Assembly: GCF_900101605.1 (NCBI RefSeq)
Contig: NZ_FMUR01000012.1
Span: forward strand, 58,847 to 122,846
Origin: Butyrivibrio hungatei
GTDB taxonomy: Bacteria; Bacillota; Clostridia; Lachnospirales; Lachnospiraceae
Reading direction: 5' to 3'
DNA length: 64,000 nt
Shown: piece after piece, positions 8,422 through 17,337 of the stretch
Layout of the letters: every line of letters begins with the position of its first letter
Position numbering within the stretch: the first letter of the stretch is position 1
Position numbers and translations under genes: made by a program
The notes under the pieces: model-generated
Told to the model about the DNA's origin: nothing
The model's database searches: none
What the model saw: only the letters and a program-made list of their open reading frames with translations

Positions 8422-8520
8422 GTCTGCCGGCAAGAATGCTTATTCGAAGCATGTAGATATAAGTAGAGGATAGATATAGAAAAAGAGATGTACTGAGAAT
8501 ATTAAGGAGGAGCAAACGTT

Positions 8521-8835
8521 ATGTCAGCATTAATTTCGGTAATAGTGTTTGGCAATAGCATAGGTTTATGTCAGATGTTCTTGGTAGCTGTTTTGCTTGT
8601 GTGGTTGTGTATATTTTGTATAACAGGCGATCGCTATGATATGAGAAGTGACGTACTTGCAAGTATTGAAGGAATTTGTACCGAGGATTCTGTACGAAAA
8701 GAAGAAAAGAATGTACAACAAACGAGAGATAAATATATAGACAGTGATAAAACTAAATTGAGGAAAAAACTAAAAGAAGAACAAGAAGAGGATTGCGGGA
8801 GTAATCCGCAAACTGTAGATAAAAAAGCAGTCTGA
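8521..8835 (+). CDS. Small single-pass membrane protein, unknown
   Basis: A 104-residue protein with AAGGAGG about ten bases ahead of ATG 8521. A strongly hydrophobic N-terminus (residues about 4-35) forms a membrane helix, and the remaining ~65 residues are highly charged (KLRKKLKEEQEED). It sits between the first PadR gene and the first HAAS-SEDS gene and has no counterpart in the other repeat units. No family is recognised; being unique to the first unit, it may be an accessory or a degraded piece. Confidence 0.55.
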   Translation: MSALISVIVFGNSIGLCQMFLVAVLLVWLCIFCITGDRYDMRSDVLASIEGICTEDSVRKEEKNVQQTRDKYIDSDKTKLRKKLKEEQEEDCGSNPQTVDKKAV

Positions 8836-8889
8836 TAGAAAATATAGTATATAGAAAAGAGAGAAAAGCATCGGCGATGGAGGGCTCGT

Positions 8890-10341
8890 ATGGAAGAATA
8901 TATAAAGATGTTACTTGAGCAAGTGAGATTTCAAAAAGCTCACAAGGCAATAGGTGACGAACTCAGATCGCATATAGAAGACCAGATAGAAAACAATATA
9001 TCGGAAGGAATGGATAAAGAGACAGCGGAAAAAACAGCTGTCGAAGATATGGGAGACCCGGTTGAAGCAGGAATTGCACTTGATAAAGTGCACAGACCGC
9101 AGGTTGCGTGGGGAGTTATTGTTGCAGCGATTCTCGTTGGTATCGTGGGAATAGTAATTAAGTTCTTTTTAAGCAATGTACCCTCATCAACGTACGATGG
9201 AATGGCCATTTACATACCGGGGAAAATGATACTTGCAGATGATACCGGTTATTACATACACTATGTCATTTACGGAATCGCTGTAATGCTGATCATGTAT
9301 CTTGTAGATTATACAACGGTTGCGAAATATTCCGAGATAATAGCGGTTATACTACTTTTTTCTTACTCAATGGACACTTTTATAGATAAAAGAATAGCAA
9401 ATTTAGAAGCAAACGGTGATGTGATTCCAAACATATATAGATCTTTATCAGGATTCTTTAGCGGATCGGGATCAAGAGTCTTTTTACTTGTACCGCTTTT
9501 TGCAGGAATAATTTATAAGTACAGGGGACAGAAATACAAGGGACTTATAAAATCACTTATCTGGATAGTGGTTATAGGCCTGGTTTCTATCGGAAGATAT
9601 CAGCAATTTCGTGCGACAGTTATCGTAATTTGTTTGCTGGCGGAGCTTACCATAGCAATACAGAAAGAATGGATAAAAGTTCCGAAAGCAAGGACCATCG
9701 TATCAATATGGTCTTTATTTGCAATAATTCCCATAGCAATAATCAGGTTCATGTATAACAGCAGGCTTTTAAGCGTACATAAAATGGATGTTGTAAGAGC
9801 GTTTTTGGCTCCCACTACTTCCAAGAATCAGGCAAAAGAGATCTTGAGTGGTGTAAAGGCTTTTGGCAGCGGCACAGTGAGTTACTTCGGAGGAAAGCTG
9901 ACTGCATCAACAAGTTCGCTTGTAAGTTCAGGAGTTTTTTCCCAATATATTGAACGAGAAAGCTATGTTATCACTAAGATTGCGGCGGTTCTTGGAGGTG
10001 CATTGACATTTGCTGTCATTGCCGCTGTAGTAGCTTTGATCGTTTTTGGATTTGTAACAACCGCAAAGACAAAGAATCAGTTGGGAGTTGTAATGGGAAG
10101 TGGCTGTATGATGTGGCTGATCATAAATGCGATTTTTAATATAGGTGTAGGTACCGGATTGTTGCCTTCATTTTATCACACATCTTTTTTACCGTTCATA
10201 TCAGACCACAAGGTAGTCGCATCCTATGCCTTTCTTGGAATAATACTCAGTATATACAAATATAAGGATGCTTATCCGCAGCACATTGACATAACAATTT
10301 ACAGTAAGTCAAAAATCTCGAGTCGTGAAATACAAGACTAA
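8890..10341 (+). CDS. HAAS-SEDS membrane protein, paralogue 1
   Basis: A 483-residue protein starting behind GGAGGG. Residues 1-75 are a cytoplasmic HAAS/permease-prefix domain (SHIEDQIENNISEG, AVEDMGDP, DKVHRPQ). The rest has about ten membrane helices resembling a shortened FtsW/RodA (SEDS) protein: the cytoplasmic loop AGIIYKYRGQKYKGLIKS, an extracellular segment with KAFGSG, and the C-terminal LPFIS...LGIILSIYKYK. Classical SEDS proteins polymerise peptidoglycan glycans. Manual alignment places Ser where the catalytic Asp of the TDFIF block should be, so polymerase activity is doubtful. Its PadR neighbour suggests a signalling role. It ends 51 bp before the shortened PadR gene. Confidence 0.82.
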   Translation: MEEYIKMLLEQVRFQKAHKAIGDELRSHIEDQIENNISEGMDKETAEKTAVEDMGDPVEAGIALDKVHRPQVAWGVIVAAILVGIVGIVIKFFLSNVPSSTYDGMAIYIPGKMILADDTGYYIHYVIYGIAVMLIMYLVDYTTVAKYSEIIAVILLFSYSMDTFIDKRIANLEANGDVIPNIYRSLSGFFSGSGSRVFLLVPLFAGIIYKYRGQKYKGLIKSLIWIVVIGLVSIGRYQQFRATVIVICLLAELTIAIQKEWIKVPKARTIVSIWSLFAIIPIAIIRFMYNSRLLSVHKMDVVRAFLAPTTSKNQAKEILSGVKAFGSGTVSYFGGKLTASTSSLVSSGVFSQYIERESYVITKIAAVLGGALTFAVIAAVVALIVFGFVTTAKTKNQLGVVMGSGCMMWLIINAIFNIGVGTGLLPSFYHTSFLPFISDHKVVASYAFLGIILSIYKYKDAYPQHIDITIYSKSKISSREIQD

Positions 10342-10392
10342 ATAATAAAGACACAATGACAAATGGCACGATACAAGGAGGATAAGGAAGAA

Positions 10393-10656
10393 ATGGCTGA
10401 AGAACTGTCTCATGAAAATGAAAATAACGAATCAGTGGTACTAAAATTACTTTCGGAAAAAGATATGTACGGATATGAGATGATAAAAACTCTTAGAAAG
10501 AGAGCACAGAATGTTTTTGAAAAGAAGGCCGGAATGCTTTATCCTCTGCTTCATGGGCTTGAGAGCAACGGGACTCTTAACTCATATGAGCAATATTGCC
10601 GCGGGAAGATGAGAAAGTATTACAGTATCGCCAAAGAGGAAAAACAGGAAGAGTAA
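10393..10656 (+). CDS. Shortened, divergent PadR regulator, array copy 2
   Basis: Only 87 residues from ATG 10393, eleven bases after AAGGAGG; an in-frame ATG at 10363 is less likely. The winged-helix core is kept (LLSEKDMYGYEMIKTLRK, AGMLYPLLHGLE, MRKYYSIAKEE), but the N-terminal ten residues are replaced by an acidic Glu/Asn segment. The protein stops right after the wing and so lacks the C-terminal dimerisation helix of the three full-length copies. It might bind DNA poorly, act as a dominant-negative partner, or be decaying. Its position before paralogue 2 keeps the PadR-then-HAAS order. Confidence 0.8.
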   Translation: MAEELSHENENNESVVLKLLSEKDMYGYEMIKTLRKRAQNVFEKKAGMLYPLLHGLESNGTLNSYEQYCRGKMRKYYSIAKEEKQEE

Positions 10657-10682
10657 TAAGGCGTTACAGATAGGTTTTTAAG

Positions 10683-12131
10683 ATGGAAGAGTATATTAAA
10701 AAACTGCTTGAGCAGGTGCGTTTTGAGAAAGCGCACAAGGCTATTGGGGAAGAAATAAGAGCACATATAGAAAATCAGATAGAAGCGAATGTTTTAGACG
10801 GAATGGACAAAGAAACAGCGGAGAAAAAAGCTGTCGAAGATATGGGAGATCCCGTTGAAACGGGAATTGCACTTGATAAGGTTCACAGACCACAGATGGC
10901 ATGGGGAGTTGTAATCGTAGCTCTTTTTGTTGCAATCGTGGGAACATTGATTCATGTCCTTATGGCAAAAGATCCGGCTTTAGAGTATTTAAAGTATCGT
11001 AATGATATCGGTTCATTTATCATGTTTACTGTCAGCGGAATATCAGTAATGTTGCTGCTTTATCTTTTGGATTATATAACAGTTGCAAAGTATTCTAAGG
11101 TAGTAGCAACATGTATGATAGCCGTGTATATGCTTGGAATTTTTTTGCGTGATAAAGTTTACTTCATGCAACTGGAGTGGCTCGATAAGACGGGGCATAG
11201 GACGGGATGGGAAAACGCAGACTTTCCGTTACCGATAAAAGTGCTGGATTTAACCTCATCTTTTATGAATCCGCCTATGCTGTTACTTATTCCGCTCTAT
11301 GCAGGGATAATCTATAAGTACAAAGGACAAAAGTATGATGGACTTATAAAATCAGTTCTTTGGTTAATTATTCCAAGTTATATTGTTAGTTATAGACATA
11401 ACTATGTAATATGTTTGATATTTGTGCTCAGCATGCTTGTTCAGCTCACGTTTGCAATAAAAAAAGAATGGCTGAAAGTATCAAAGATACCTGTACTTAT
11501 AACGTTATGGACTACCTTCTCGGTGTTTTTGGGATTTGTTGCTAAAAAAGAATATGAGCGCGCAAGCGGAACTGTTCTTAGATGGGGCGGCGAGGATGGA
11601 AATCTGTATGAACGACCAACCATTAATGCAAATATAGATATAGTCAGGGCATATATGAAGCAGGTAAAGCTGTTTGGAAATGCATTGTTAAGCAGTTTGG
11701 GAGGAAAATCATATTCGCCTGCCCAGTATAGTATTTCAGATCCCGGAACCCGTATGATCCTTACATATATTCTGACGACAGGCGGACTGATTGTTGGAAT
11801 AGTGGTTATAGCTACTGTAGTCGGACTTATTGTGTATGGACTTGTTACAGTTTTAAAGACTAAGAATCAACTGGGAATGGTAATCGGAATCGGCTGTATG
11901 ATGTGGCTTATTTCAAATACCGTTGTTAATATTCTTGTTGGAACAGGAATTATCGATGATCAAGGCGGAGGGGCATTTTTGCCGTTTGTTTCAAATGATA
12001 AGTTGGTTGAGTCATATGCATTACTTGGAATATTGCTCAGTATTTATAAGTATAAGAATGCTTATTCACAGCATATAGATATAAATCTTCGCATTGATCT
12101 TAAGAAACTGAGATTAAAAAAACTAAAGTAG
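10683..12131 (+). CDS. HAAS-SEDS membrane protein, paralogue 2
   Basis: A 482-residue protein whose ribosome binding site is weak (ATAGG). The same ACAGATAGGTTTT leader precedes paralogue 4, so it is inherited with the repeat unit. The HAAS domain (1-75) is nearly identical to the other copies (AHIENQIEANVLDG, VEDMGDPVETG). The SEDS-like body has the loop AGIIYKYKGQKYDGLIKS, extracellular VKLFGNALLSSLGGKS, and C-terminal LPFVS...LGILLSIYKYK. At the position of the SEDS catalytic Asp I read Arg (preceded by Thr). The extracellular loop around residues 160-185 (WLDKTGHRTGWENADF) is unlike the other copies. Confidence 0.82.
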   Translation: MEEYIKKLLEQVRFEKAHKAIGEEIRAHIENQIEANVLDGMDKETAEKKAVEDMGDPVETGIALDKVHRPQMAWGVVIVALFVAIVGTLIHVLMAKDPALEYLKYRNDIGSFIMFTVSGISVMLLLYLLDYITVAKYSKVVATCMIAVYMLGIFLRDKVYFMQLEWLDKTGHRTGWENADFPLPIKVLDLTSSFMNPPMLLLIPLYAGIIYKYKGQKYDGLIKSVLWLIIPSYIVSYRHNYVICLIFVLSMLVQLTFAIKKEWLKVSKIPVLITLWTTFSVFLGFVAKKEYERASGTVLRWGGEDGNLYERPTINANIDIVRAYMKQVKLFGNALLSSLGGKSYSPAQYSISDPGTRMILTYILTTGGLIVGIVVIATVVGLIVYGLVTVLKTKNQLGMVIGIGCMMWLISNTVVNILVGTGIIDDQGGGAFLPFVSNDKLVESYALLGILLSIYKYKNAYSQHIDINLRIDLKKLRLKKLK

Positions 12132-12182
12132 TGTGAATTATATTTTGTCACGACAGCAAGTGTTTGTACTAAGGAGGATTGT

Positions 12183-13523
12183 ATGGAAGAATACATCAAA
12201 ATATTACTTGAGCAGATCCGATTTGAGAAAGCGCATAAGGCTATCGGGGATGAAATAAGAGCACATATAGAAGATCAGGCGGAAGCAAATATTTCCGAGG
12301 GAATGGATAAAGCTACAGCGGAGAAAAAAGCTGTCGAAGATATGGGTGATCCCGTTGAGACGGGAATTGCGCTTGATAAGGTTCACAGACCGCAACTGGC
12401 GTGGGAGTTTGTTGTTGCAACTTTGGCTGTGACATTCTTGGCTGTGGTACTTCATATTTTTATGACAAAGCAGTTAAGTTGGGGCTTAGCTATACAGATA
12501 ACTCCGAATTGTATTGTTCAAGAGGGTACCATGTTTGTTTTCTATTCTATACTTGGAGTGGCTGTAATGATGCTATTTTATCTTATAGATTTTACAACAA
12601 TCGCCAAGTATTCTAAGGTGGCCGGATTAATTTTGCTGGCGTTTTATTTTATATCGATTTGTTGGATAGTTATGGATAATCCGGATTCATTAGATTATGA
12701 AATCTGGATGTTCTTGGATGGATTACATAGTCGGGCAACTTTGCTTATGTTTTTGATGGTTCCGATTTATGCAGGTATACTTTACAAATATAGAGGGCAG
12801 AAGTACGGCGGACTTATAAAGGCAATATTTTGGGTGCTCATAAGTGCCGATCTGTTATCAATCCAGGATGGAAGATATACTTTTGAGGAAATGATAGTAG
12901 TAATGATAGCTATGCTTTCTCAGTTAACAATTGCTATAAAAAAAGAGTGGATAAAGGTACGTAAGACGCCGACCATTATTTTTATCTGGTCATTGCTGAT
13001 ACTGCGAGTTGTAGGCATTGTCAAAACTTTATGCAGGTATGAATGTTTTTGGAGGGAAAATGAAATATTGTTAATCATCAGGTCTTCAAGGCTATTCGGA
13101 AGAGGAATGATATCAGGGGATAACATTGAACTGGCTGAAGATACAAGTATTTTGACATATATATCGACAACAATGGGAATAGGAGTCGCAATAGCGATTG
13201 CAGCCGTTGTACTCGGGCTGATCATTTACGGACTGATAGTTATTACAAAAACTAAGAATCAATTGGGGCTTGTTATGGGGGGTGGCTGCATTATCTGGCT
13301 TATCGGAAAAGTCATTTTTAATATAGCATGCGGATTTGGAATGTATGACGGCGGTGATAGTGTATCTTTTTTACCGTTTATTTCAGGCGGACTTGCCTAT
13401 GATGGATTACTGGCGTCCTATGCAATGTTTGGTATAATACTTAGCATATACAAATACAAGAATGCATATGCAGAGCACGTAGACATAAGTCTTCACGTAA
13501 GATCAAAAGATTTTGGGGGATGA
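12183..13523 (+). CDS. HAAS-SEDS membrane protein, paralogue 3
   Basis: At 446 residues this is the shortest of the six, with AAGGAGG ahead of ATG 12183. No PadR gene precedes it, so it was probably copied without its regulator. It has the HAAS domain (1-75; AHIEDQAEANISEG), the loop AGILYKYRGQKYGGLIKA, a shortened extracellular segment (SRLFGRGMISGDN) and C-terminal LPFIS with extra residues before LGIILSIYKYK-type ending (MFGIILSIYKYK). Thr occupies the expected catalytic-Asp position. Its stop codon overlaps an in-frame ATG of the downstream PadR gene, and the PadR start proper is six bases further on, suggesting coupled translation. Confidence 0.82.
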   Translation: MEEYIKILLEQIRFEKAHKAIGDEIRAHIEDQAEANISEGMDKATAEKKAVEDMGDPVETGIALDKVHRPQLAWEFVVATLAVTFLAVVLHIFMTKQLSWGLAIQITPNCIVQEGTMFVFYSILGVAVMMLFYLIDFTTIAKYSKVAGLILLAFYFISICWIVMDNPDSLDYEIWMFLDGLHSRATLLMFLMVPIYAGILYKYRGQKYGGLIKAIFWVLISADLLSIQDGRYTFEEMIVVMIAMLSQLTIAIKKEWIKVRKTPTIIFIWSLLILRVVGIVKTLCRYECFWRENEILLIIRSSRLFGRGMISGDNIELAEDTSILTYISTTMGIGVAIAIAAVVLGLIIYGLIVITKTKNQLGLVMGGGCIIWLIGKVIFNIACGFGMYDGGDSVSFLPFISGGLAYDGLLASYAMFGIILSIYKYKNAYAEHVDISLHVRSKDFGG

Positions 13524-13528
13524 GAATT

Positions 13529-13858
13529 ATGACAGTAGATAAATCTCTTTTAACCGGCAGCAGTACAATGCTGGTTCTAAAATTACTTTCGGAAAAAGAC
13601 ATGTATGGGTATGAGATGATCGATACCTTGAGGAAGAAGTCGCAGAATGTCTTCGAATTCAAGGCAGGGACTCTTTATCCTCTTTTACATGGCCTTGAGG
13701 AAAAAGGAATGCTCAAATCATACGAGCAGGAATACCTCGGTAAGACCAGAAAATATTACAGCATAACAAAAGAGGGACGAAAGCTCTTAAAGGCTAAGAC
13801 CGATGAGTGGAACGAGTATTCGGGCGCTATCGTAAGCGTATTGGCATACGGTGTATGA
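13529..13858 (+). CDS. PadR-family transcriptional regulator, array copy 3
   Basis: 109 residues, aligned at the N-terminus with the other full-length copies (MTVDKSLLTGS); an ATG at 13520 overlapping the previous stop codon is the alternative start. The GGGGG ten bases upstream lies within the end of paralogue 3. The winged helix (DMYGYEMIDTLRKK, FKAGTLYPLLHGLEEKG) and the dimerisation helix (DEWNEYSGAIVSVL) are complete. The last 107 bp are repeated at 15398-15504 with one mismatch, evidence of a recent rearrangement. It is probably co-translated with paralogue 3 and serves paralogue 4 downstream. Confidence 0.92.
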   Translation: MTVDKSLLTGSSTMLVLKLLSEKDMYGYEMIDTLRKKSQNVFEFKAGTLYPLLHGLEEKGMLKSYEQEYLGKTRKYYSITKEGRKLLKAKTDEWNEYSGAIVSVLAYGV

Positions 13859-13905
13859 CAGACTAAGCAATACATTAAATAAAAATGACAGATAGGTTTT
13901 ACAAA

Positions 13906-15291
13906 ATGGAAGAGTACATTAAAAAATTACTTGAGCAGGTGCGTTTTGAAAAAGCGCATAAAGCTATCGGGGATGAAATCAGAGCACATATAGAAGACCA
14001 GGCGGAAGCAAATATTTCCGAGGGAATGGATAAAGAGACAGCTGAGAAAAGAGCTGTCGAAGATATGGGTGATCCCGTTGAGACGGGAATTGCACTTGAT
14101 AAGGTTCACAGACCTCAGATGGCGTGGGGGGTAATCGTAGCAGTATTAGCTGTTGCGATTGTTGGCGCAATATTCCAGTTTCTTTTGCGGAATGATCAGG
14201 TTTTGATAAAAGATGGGCAGTATTATAACCCAGATAGAAATTATATTGTTAATAACTTTTTTTCATATACCATTATGGGGATATGTTTGATGCTCCTTTT
14301 TTATTTTTTGGATTTTACGGTTATTGCAAAGTATTCCCGAATTATAGGGATTGTATGGGCATCAGGTTATTTGATTACATCGTTGCCGGATGCTTTATTG
14401 ATCAATACAGGAGTATTGACGTTTAAGCAAACGCCATTTGGAATTGGTATTTTAAATGAGATTGCATGGAGGCTTTCTGACAAGATGCTCATATTGGTGC
14501 CTCTCTACGCCGGAATTCTTTATGAGTATAAGGAACGAAAAAAGACTTTTTCGAAGGCGCTTTTGTGGATTTTTATTCCTGTTTTTTACATATATTTTGG
14601 AGATTACCTGATAAGGGGTGATGCTACAATAATCGCGATATGTATGCTTGCAGAGCTTACAGTTGCAATAATGAAAGGATGGATAAAGTTACAAAAGAAG
14701 GTACTGGTACACCTATATGGGGGATTTATAATAATCACATCATTGTCTTACGGACGTATGTTTAAATGCTATGGAGATAGTGTGCAAGAGGAGATATTAA
14801 AAAAAGTTGTTGATTCAATATATTTGTTTGGCTCAGGAATATATTACGGACACGATGGTTTTCAAAAACCTTCAAGTTGCTTTATAGATCGGCCATTTGG
14901 AACATATTTTTTGACATATATTTCATCGACTTACGGAGCGTTTTGGGGAATAGTGATTATTGCCATTGTAGTTGGAATAATCGTATTGGGATTTATGAAT
15001 TTATTTAAGTCAAAAAATCAGTTGGGACATGTTATGGGTATGGGGTGTATGATGTGGCTTGCAGTAAATACTATTGTTAATGTGTTCACTGCATTTGGAG
15101 TTTTTCCGGAATGGTTTTTCGTTGGTGCTTTTTTGCCGTTTGTATCAACTGATAATTCTGATTCTCTTATTTATGCATATGCGGCGCTCGGAATACTGCT
15201 CAGCATATATAAGTATAAGGATGCATATTCACAAGATGTGGAAATTGAGCGTTTTGGGATAAGAAATTTATTAAAAGATTTGAATCTGTAA
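13906..15291 (+). CDS. HAAS-SEDS membrane protein, paralogue 4
   Basis: 461 residues from ATG 13906; an in-frame ATG at 13885 lies within the conserved ACAGATAGGTTTT leader, so the later start, matching MEEYIKK of the paralogues, is preferred. The HAAS domain (1-75) is followed by a SEDS-like body. The central cytoplasmic loop here reads AGILYEYKERKKTFSKA and has lost the KYRGQ-x-Y-x-GLIK signature of the other five copies. The extracellular part carries IYLFGSGIYYGHDGF and the C-terminus LPFVS...LGILLSIYKYK. Thr lies at the expected catalytic-Asp position. It is followed 11 bp later by a rearrangement scar. Confidence 0.82.
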   Translation: MEEYIKKLLEQVRFEKAHKAIGDEIRAHIEDQAEANISEGMDKETAEKRAVEDMGDPVETGIALDKVHRPQMAWGVIVAVLAVAIVGAIFQFLLRNDQVLIKDGQYYNPDRNYIVNNFFSYTIMGICLMLLFYFLDFTVIAKYSRIIGIVWASGYLITSLPDALLINTGVLTFKQTPFGIGILNEIAWRLSDKMLILVPLYAGILYEYKERKKTFSKALLWIFIPVFYIYFGDYLIRGDATIIAICMLAELTVAIMKGWIKLQKKVLVHLYGGFIIITSLSYGRMFKCYGDSVQEEILKKVVDSIYLFGSGIYYGHDGFQKPSSCFIDRPFGTYFLTYISSTYGAFWGIVIIAIVVGIIVLGFMNLFKSKNQLGHVMGMGCMMWLAVNTIVNVFTAFGVFPEWFFVGAFLPFVSTDNSDSLIYAYAALGILLSIYKYKDAYSQDVEIERFGIRNLLKDLNL

Positions 15292-15302
15292 AAGGATGTT
15301 TG

Positions 15303-15504
15303 TGGTGCTTGGCATATATAAAAACGCTTACCTACAGCGCATAGATATAAAATTTTGCAGTAAGTCAAAAAAAATCGAATCAGGAAATACAGGACAGAAT
15401 ATTACAGCATAACAAAAGAGGGACGAAAGCTCTTAAAGGCTAAGACCGATGAGTGGAACGAGTATTCGGGCGCTATCGTAAGTGTATTGGCATACGGTGT
15501 ATGA
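15303..15504 (+). pseudogene. Scar: 3' ends of a seventh HAAS-SEDS gene and a PadR gene
   Basis: The stretch from 15303 to about 15397 resembles the 3' end of paralogue 1: in frame it reads YKNAYLQRIDI, then CSKSKKIE, against YKDAYPQHIDI and YSKSKISS there. It is joined to 107 bp (15398-15504) that match the last 107 bp of the PadR gene at 13752-13858 with a single mismatch. No start or N-terminal part of either gene remains. This is best read as the product of recombination between repeat units that deleted most of one SEDS gene and one PadR gene. Confidence 0.75.
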
Positions 15505-15546
15505 TATAAGTATTGTTGGATTTACAGGGGTACAGAGGTTGTAACA

Positions 15547-16950
15547 ATGGAAGAATATATAAAAAAGCTATTGGAACAAGTGAGGTTCCGTGAGGCTCAT
15601 CAGGGGATACACGATGAGCTTAAGGCTCATATTGAAGATCAGATAGAAGCAAATATTTCAGACGGAATGGATGAAGATACTGCGGAGAAAAAAGCTGTAG
15701 AAGATATGGGAGATCCGGTTGCTACAGGTATTGAACTTGACAGGGTTCACAGGCCGCAGATAGCGTGGGGCGTTATAATCGCGGCGGTGCTTGTCGGCGT
15801 TATAGGAATAATAATCCATACCTATATTGCGAAGGACAAACTAGTGATCGATTCTATAAGTGAGCCGCCTTTTGCAGCCGATGACAGATATTATATCCTT
15901 TTTACTGTTTTGGGGATTGGCGCAATGTTTTTCATGTATCTTGTGGATTACACAACTGTTGCCAAGTATTCCAAAGTGATCGCAACTGTATTGGTGGCGG
16001 GATATCTGATTGCGTACTACGGAAGTTATAAGTTTTATAGATTGGTAGCGGATAAGAGTGAATTAAACGGAGAAGCGTTAAATTATGACCAACTGGAATC
16101 ACTGATGGGGGTTTTAAATGGTTGTGTCAGCGTTTCTTTTGCATTGATGTTTTTGCTGATTCCTCTATATGCGGGAATTCTCTACAAATACAGAGGACAA
16201 TCGTATGGGGGGCTTATAAAGGCTCTTCTTTGGGTTTTTGTGCCAAGGCTCATACCGTTTGTATCAACAAGATATTATAATATGCGTGCCTTTATAGTTG
16301 TAGGCAGCATGCTTATTCAGCTTACGTATGCGATAGGAAAAGGCTGGATAAAAGTGCGAAAGATTCCTTCAATCATATCTATATGGCTGGCTTATGTATT
16401 TTATCTGGTCTACTTTATCCGGACTGAGGTTGGAGGATTCATAAGAAGTGGCAGTAATGAAATAAAAACAATCATGGATTCAATGAAGATATTCGGAGAA
16501 GGGAAAATATATACTTGGGGCGGCGCAGCATCAATGCAGTCAAGGGGATGTGTAAATTCTCCTGCGGGGAGTTATGTTTTGACTTATATCTCGGCGACCT
16601 GGGGGCTGGTTATAGGACTTGCGGTTGTTATGATAGTTGCAGCGCTGATTGTTTTTGGATTTGTCAGTATGGCAAAGTCAAAGAACCAGCTCGGACAGAT
16701 TATGGGATGCGGTTGCATGATGTGGATCGCGGTAAATGCTATTGCCAATATCGTTGTGGGATTCGGAATTGTTCCGGAGTTTTATGCATCTTTTTTCCCA
16801 TTCATATCTAATAACAATATTGTGATCTCGTATGTATTCTTGGGGATACTGATAAGCGTGTACAAATATAAGGACGCCTATCCGCAGCATGTTGATATTA
16901 AGGCTCGGAGCAATAAGGAAAAAAGATTGCAATCCTTAAAAGATAATTAG
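15547..16950 (+). CDS. HAAS-SEDS membrane protein, paralogue 5
   Basis: 467 residues. The HAAS domain is the most divergent at its start (VRFREAHQGIHDELKAH) but keeps HIEDQIEANISDGMDEDTAE and VEDMGDP. The SEDS-like body has the loop AGILYKYRGQSYGGLIKA, extracellular MKIFGEGKIYTWGGAA, then a segment ending SYVLTYISATWG and C-terminal FFPFIS...LGILISVYKYK. In that alignment Ser replaces the catalytic Asp of FtsW/RodA. AGAGG precedes the start. The gene stands between the scar and the last PadR gene, so its own regulator is probably the one that was truncated. Confidence 0.82.
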   Translation: MEEYIKKLLEQVRFREAHQGIHDELKAHIEDQIEANISDGMDEDTAEKKAVEDMGDPVATGIELDRVHRPQIAWGVIIAAVLVGVIGIIIHTYIAKDKLVIDSISEPPFAADDRYYILFTVLGIGAMFFMYLVDYTTVAKYSKVIATVLVAGYLIAYYGSYKFYRLVADKSELNGEALNYDQLESLMGVLNGCVSVSFALMFLLIPLYAGILYKYRGQSYGGLIKALLWVFVPRLIPFVSTRYYNMRAFIVVGSMLIQLTYAIGKGWIKVRKIPSIISIWLAYVFYLVYFIRTEVGGFIRSGSNEIKTIMDSMKIFGEGKIYTWGGAASMQSRGCVNSPAGSYVLTYISATWGLVIGLAVVMIVAALIVFGFVSMAKSKNQLGQIMGCGCMMWIAVNAIANIVVGFGIVPEFYASFFPFISNNNIVISYVFLGILISVYKYKDAYPQHVDIKARSNKEKRLQSLKDN

Positions 16951-17005
16951 GGAAAGGTTTAGTATAGATAAGTTAGCGCCGTTGTCGCGCTTCAAGGAGG
17001 ATAAA

Positions 17006-17335
17006 ATGGCAGTAGATAAATCTCTTTTAACAGGCAGCAGTACAATGTTGGTTCTGAAGTTACTTTCGGAAAAAGACATGTATGGGTATGAAATGATCGA
17101 CACATTAAGAAAGAGATCACAGAATGTCTTTGAATTTAAGGCGGGAACGCTTTATCCGCTTCTTCACGGACTGGAGGAGAAAGGTGTTCTCAAGGTTTAC
17201 GAGCAGGAGTATCTCGGCAAGACAAGAAAATATTACAGCATAACGAAAGAGGGCAGAAAGCTATTAAAGGAAAAGACACAGGAGTGGGAGGTTTATTCCG
17301 GCGCGATAGCAAACGTTCTGGCCTACGGGGTATGA
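17006..17335 (+). CDS. PadR-family transcriptional regulator, array copy 4
   Basis: 109 residues from ATG 17006, directly behind AAGGAGGATAAA; an upstream TTG at 16982 reads through the ribosome binding site and is rejected. The PadR winged helix is intact (LLSEKDMYGYEMIDTLRKR, FKAGTLYPLLHGLEEKG, GKTRKYYSITKEG), as is the C-terminal helix (QEWEVYSGAIANVL). It differs from copy 1 at about 9 of 109 residues, mostly in the C-terminal helix, which is the part expected to set dimer or partner choice. The stop codon is two bases before the start of paralogue 6, so the two are translationally coupled. Confidence 0.92.
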   Translation: MAVDKSLLTGSSTMLVLKLLSEKDMYGYEMIDTLRKRSQNVFEFKAGTLYPLLHGLEEKGVLKVYEQEYLGKTRKYYSITKEGRKLLKEKTQEWEVYSGAIANVLAYGV

Positions 17336-17337
17336 GT

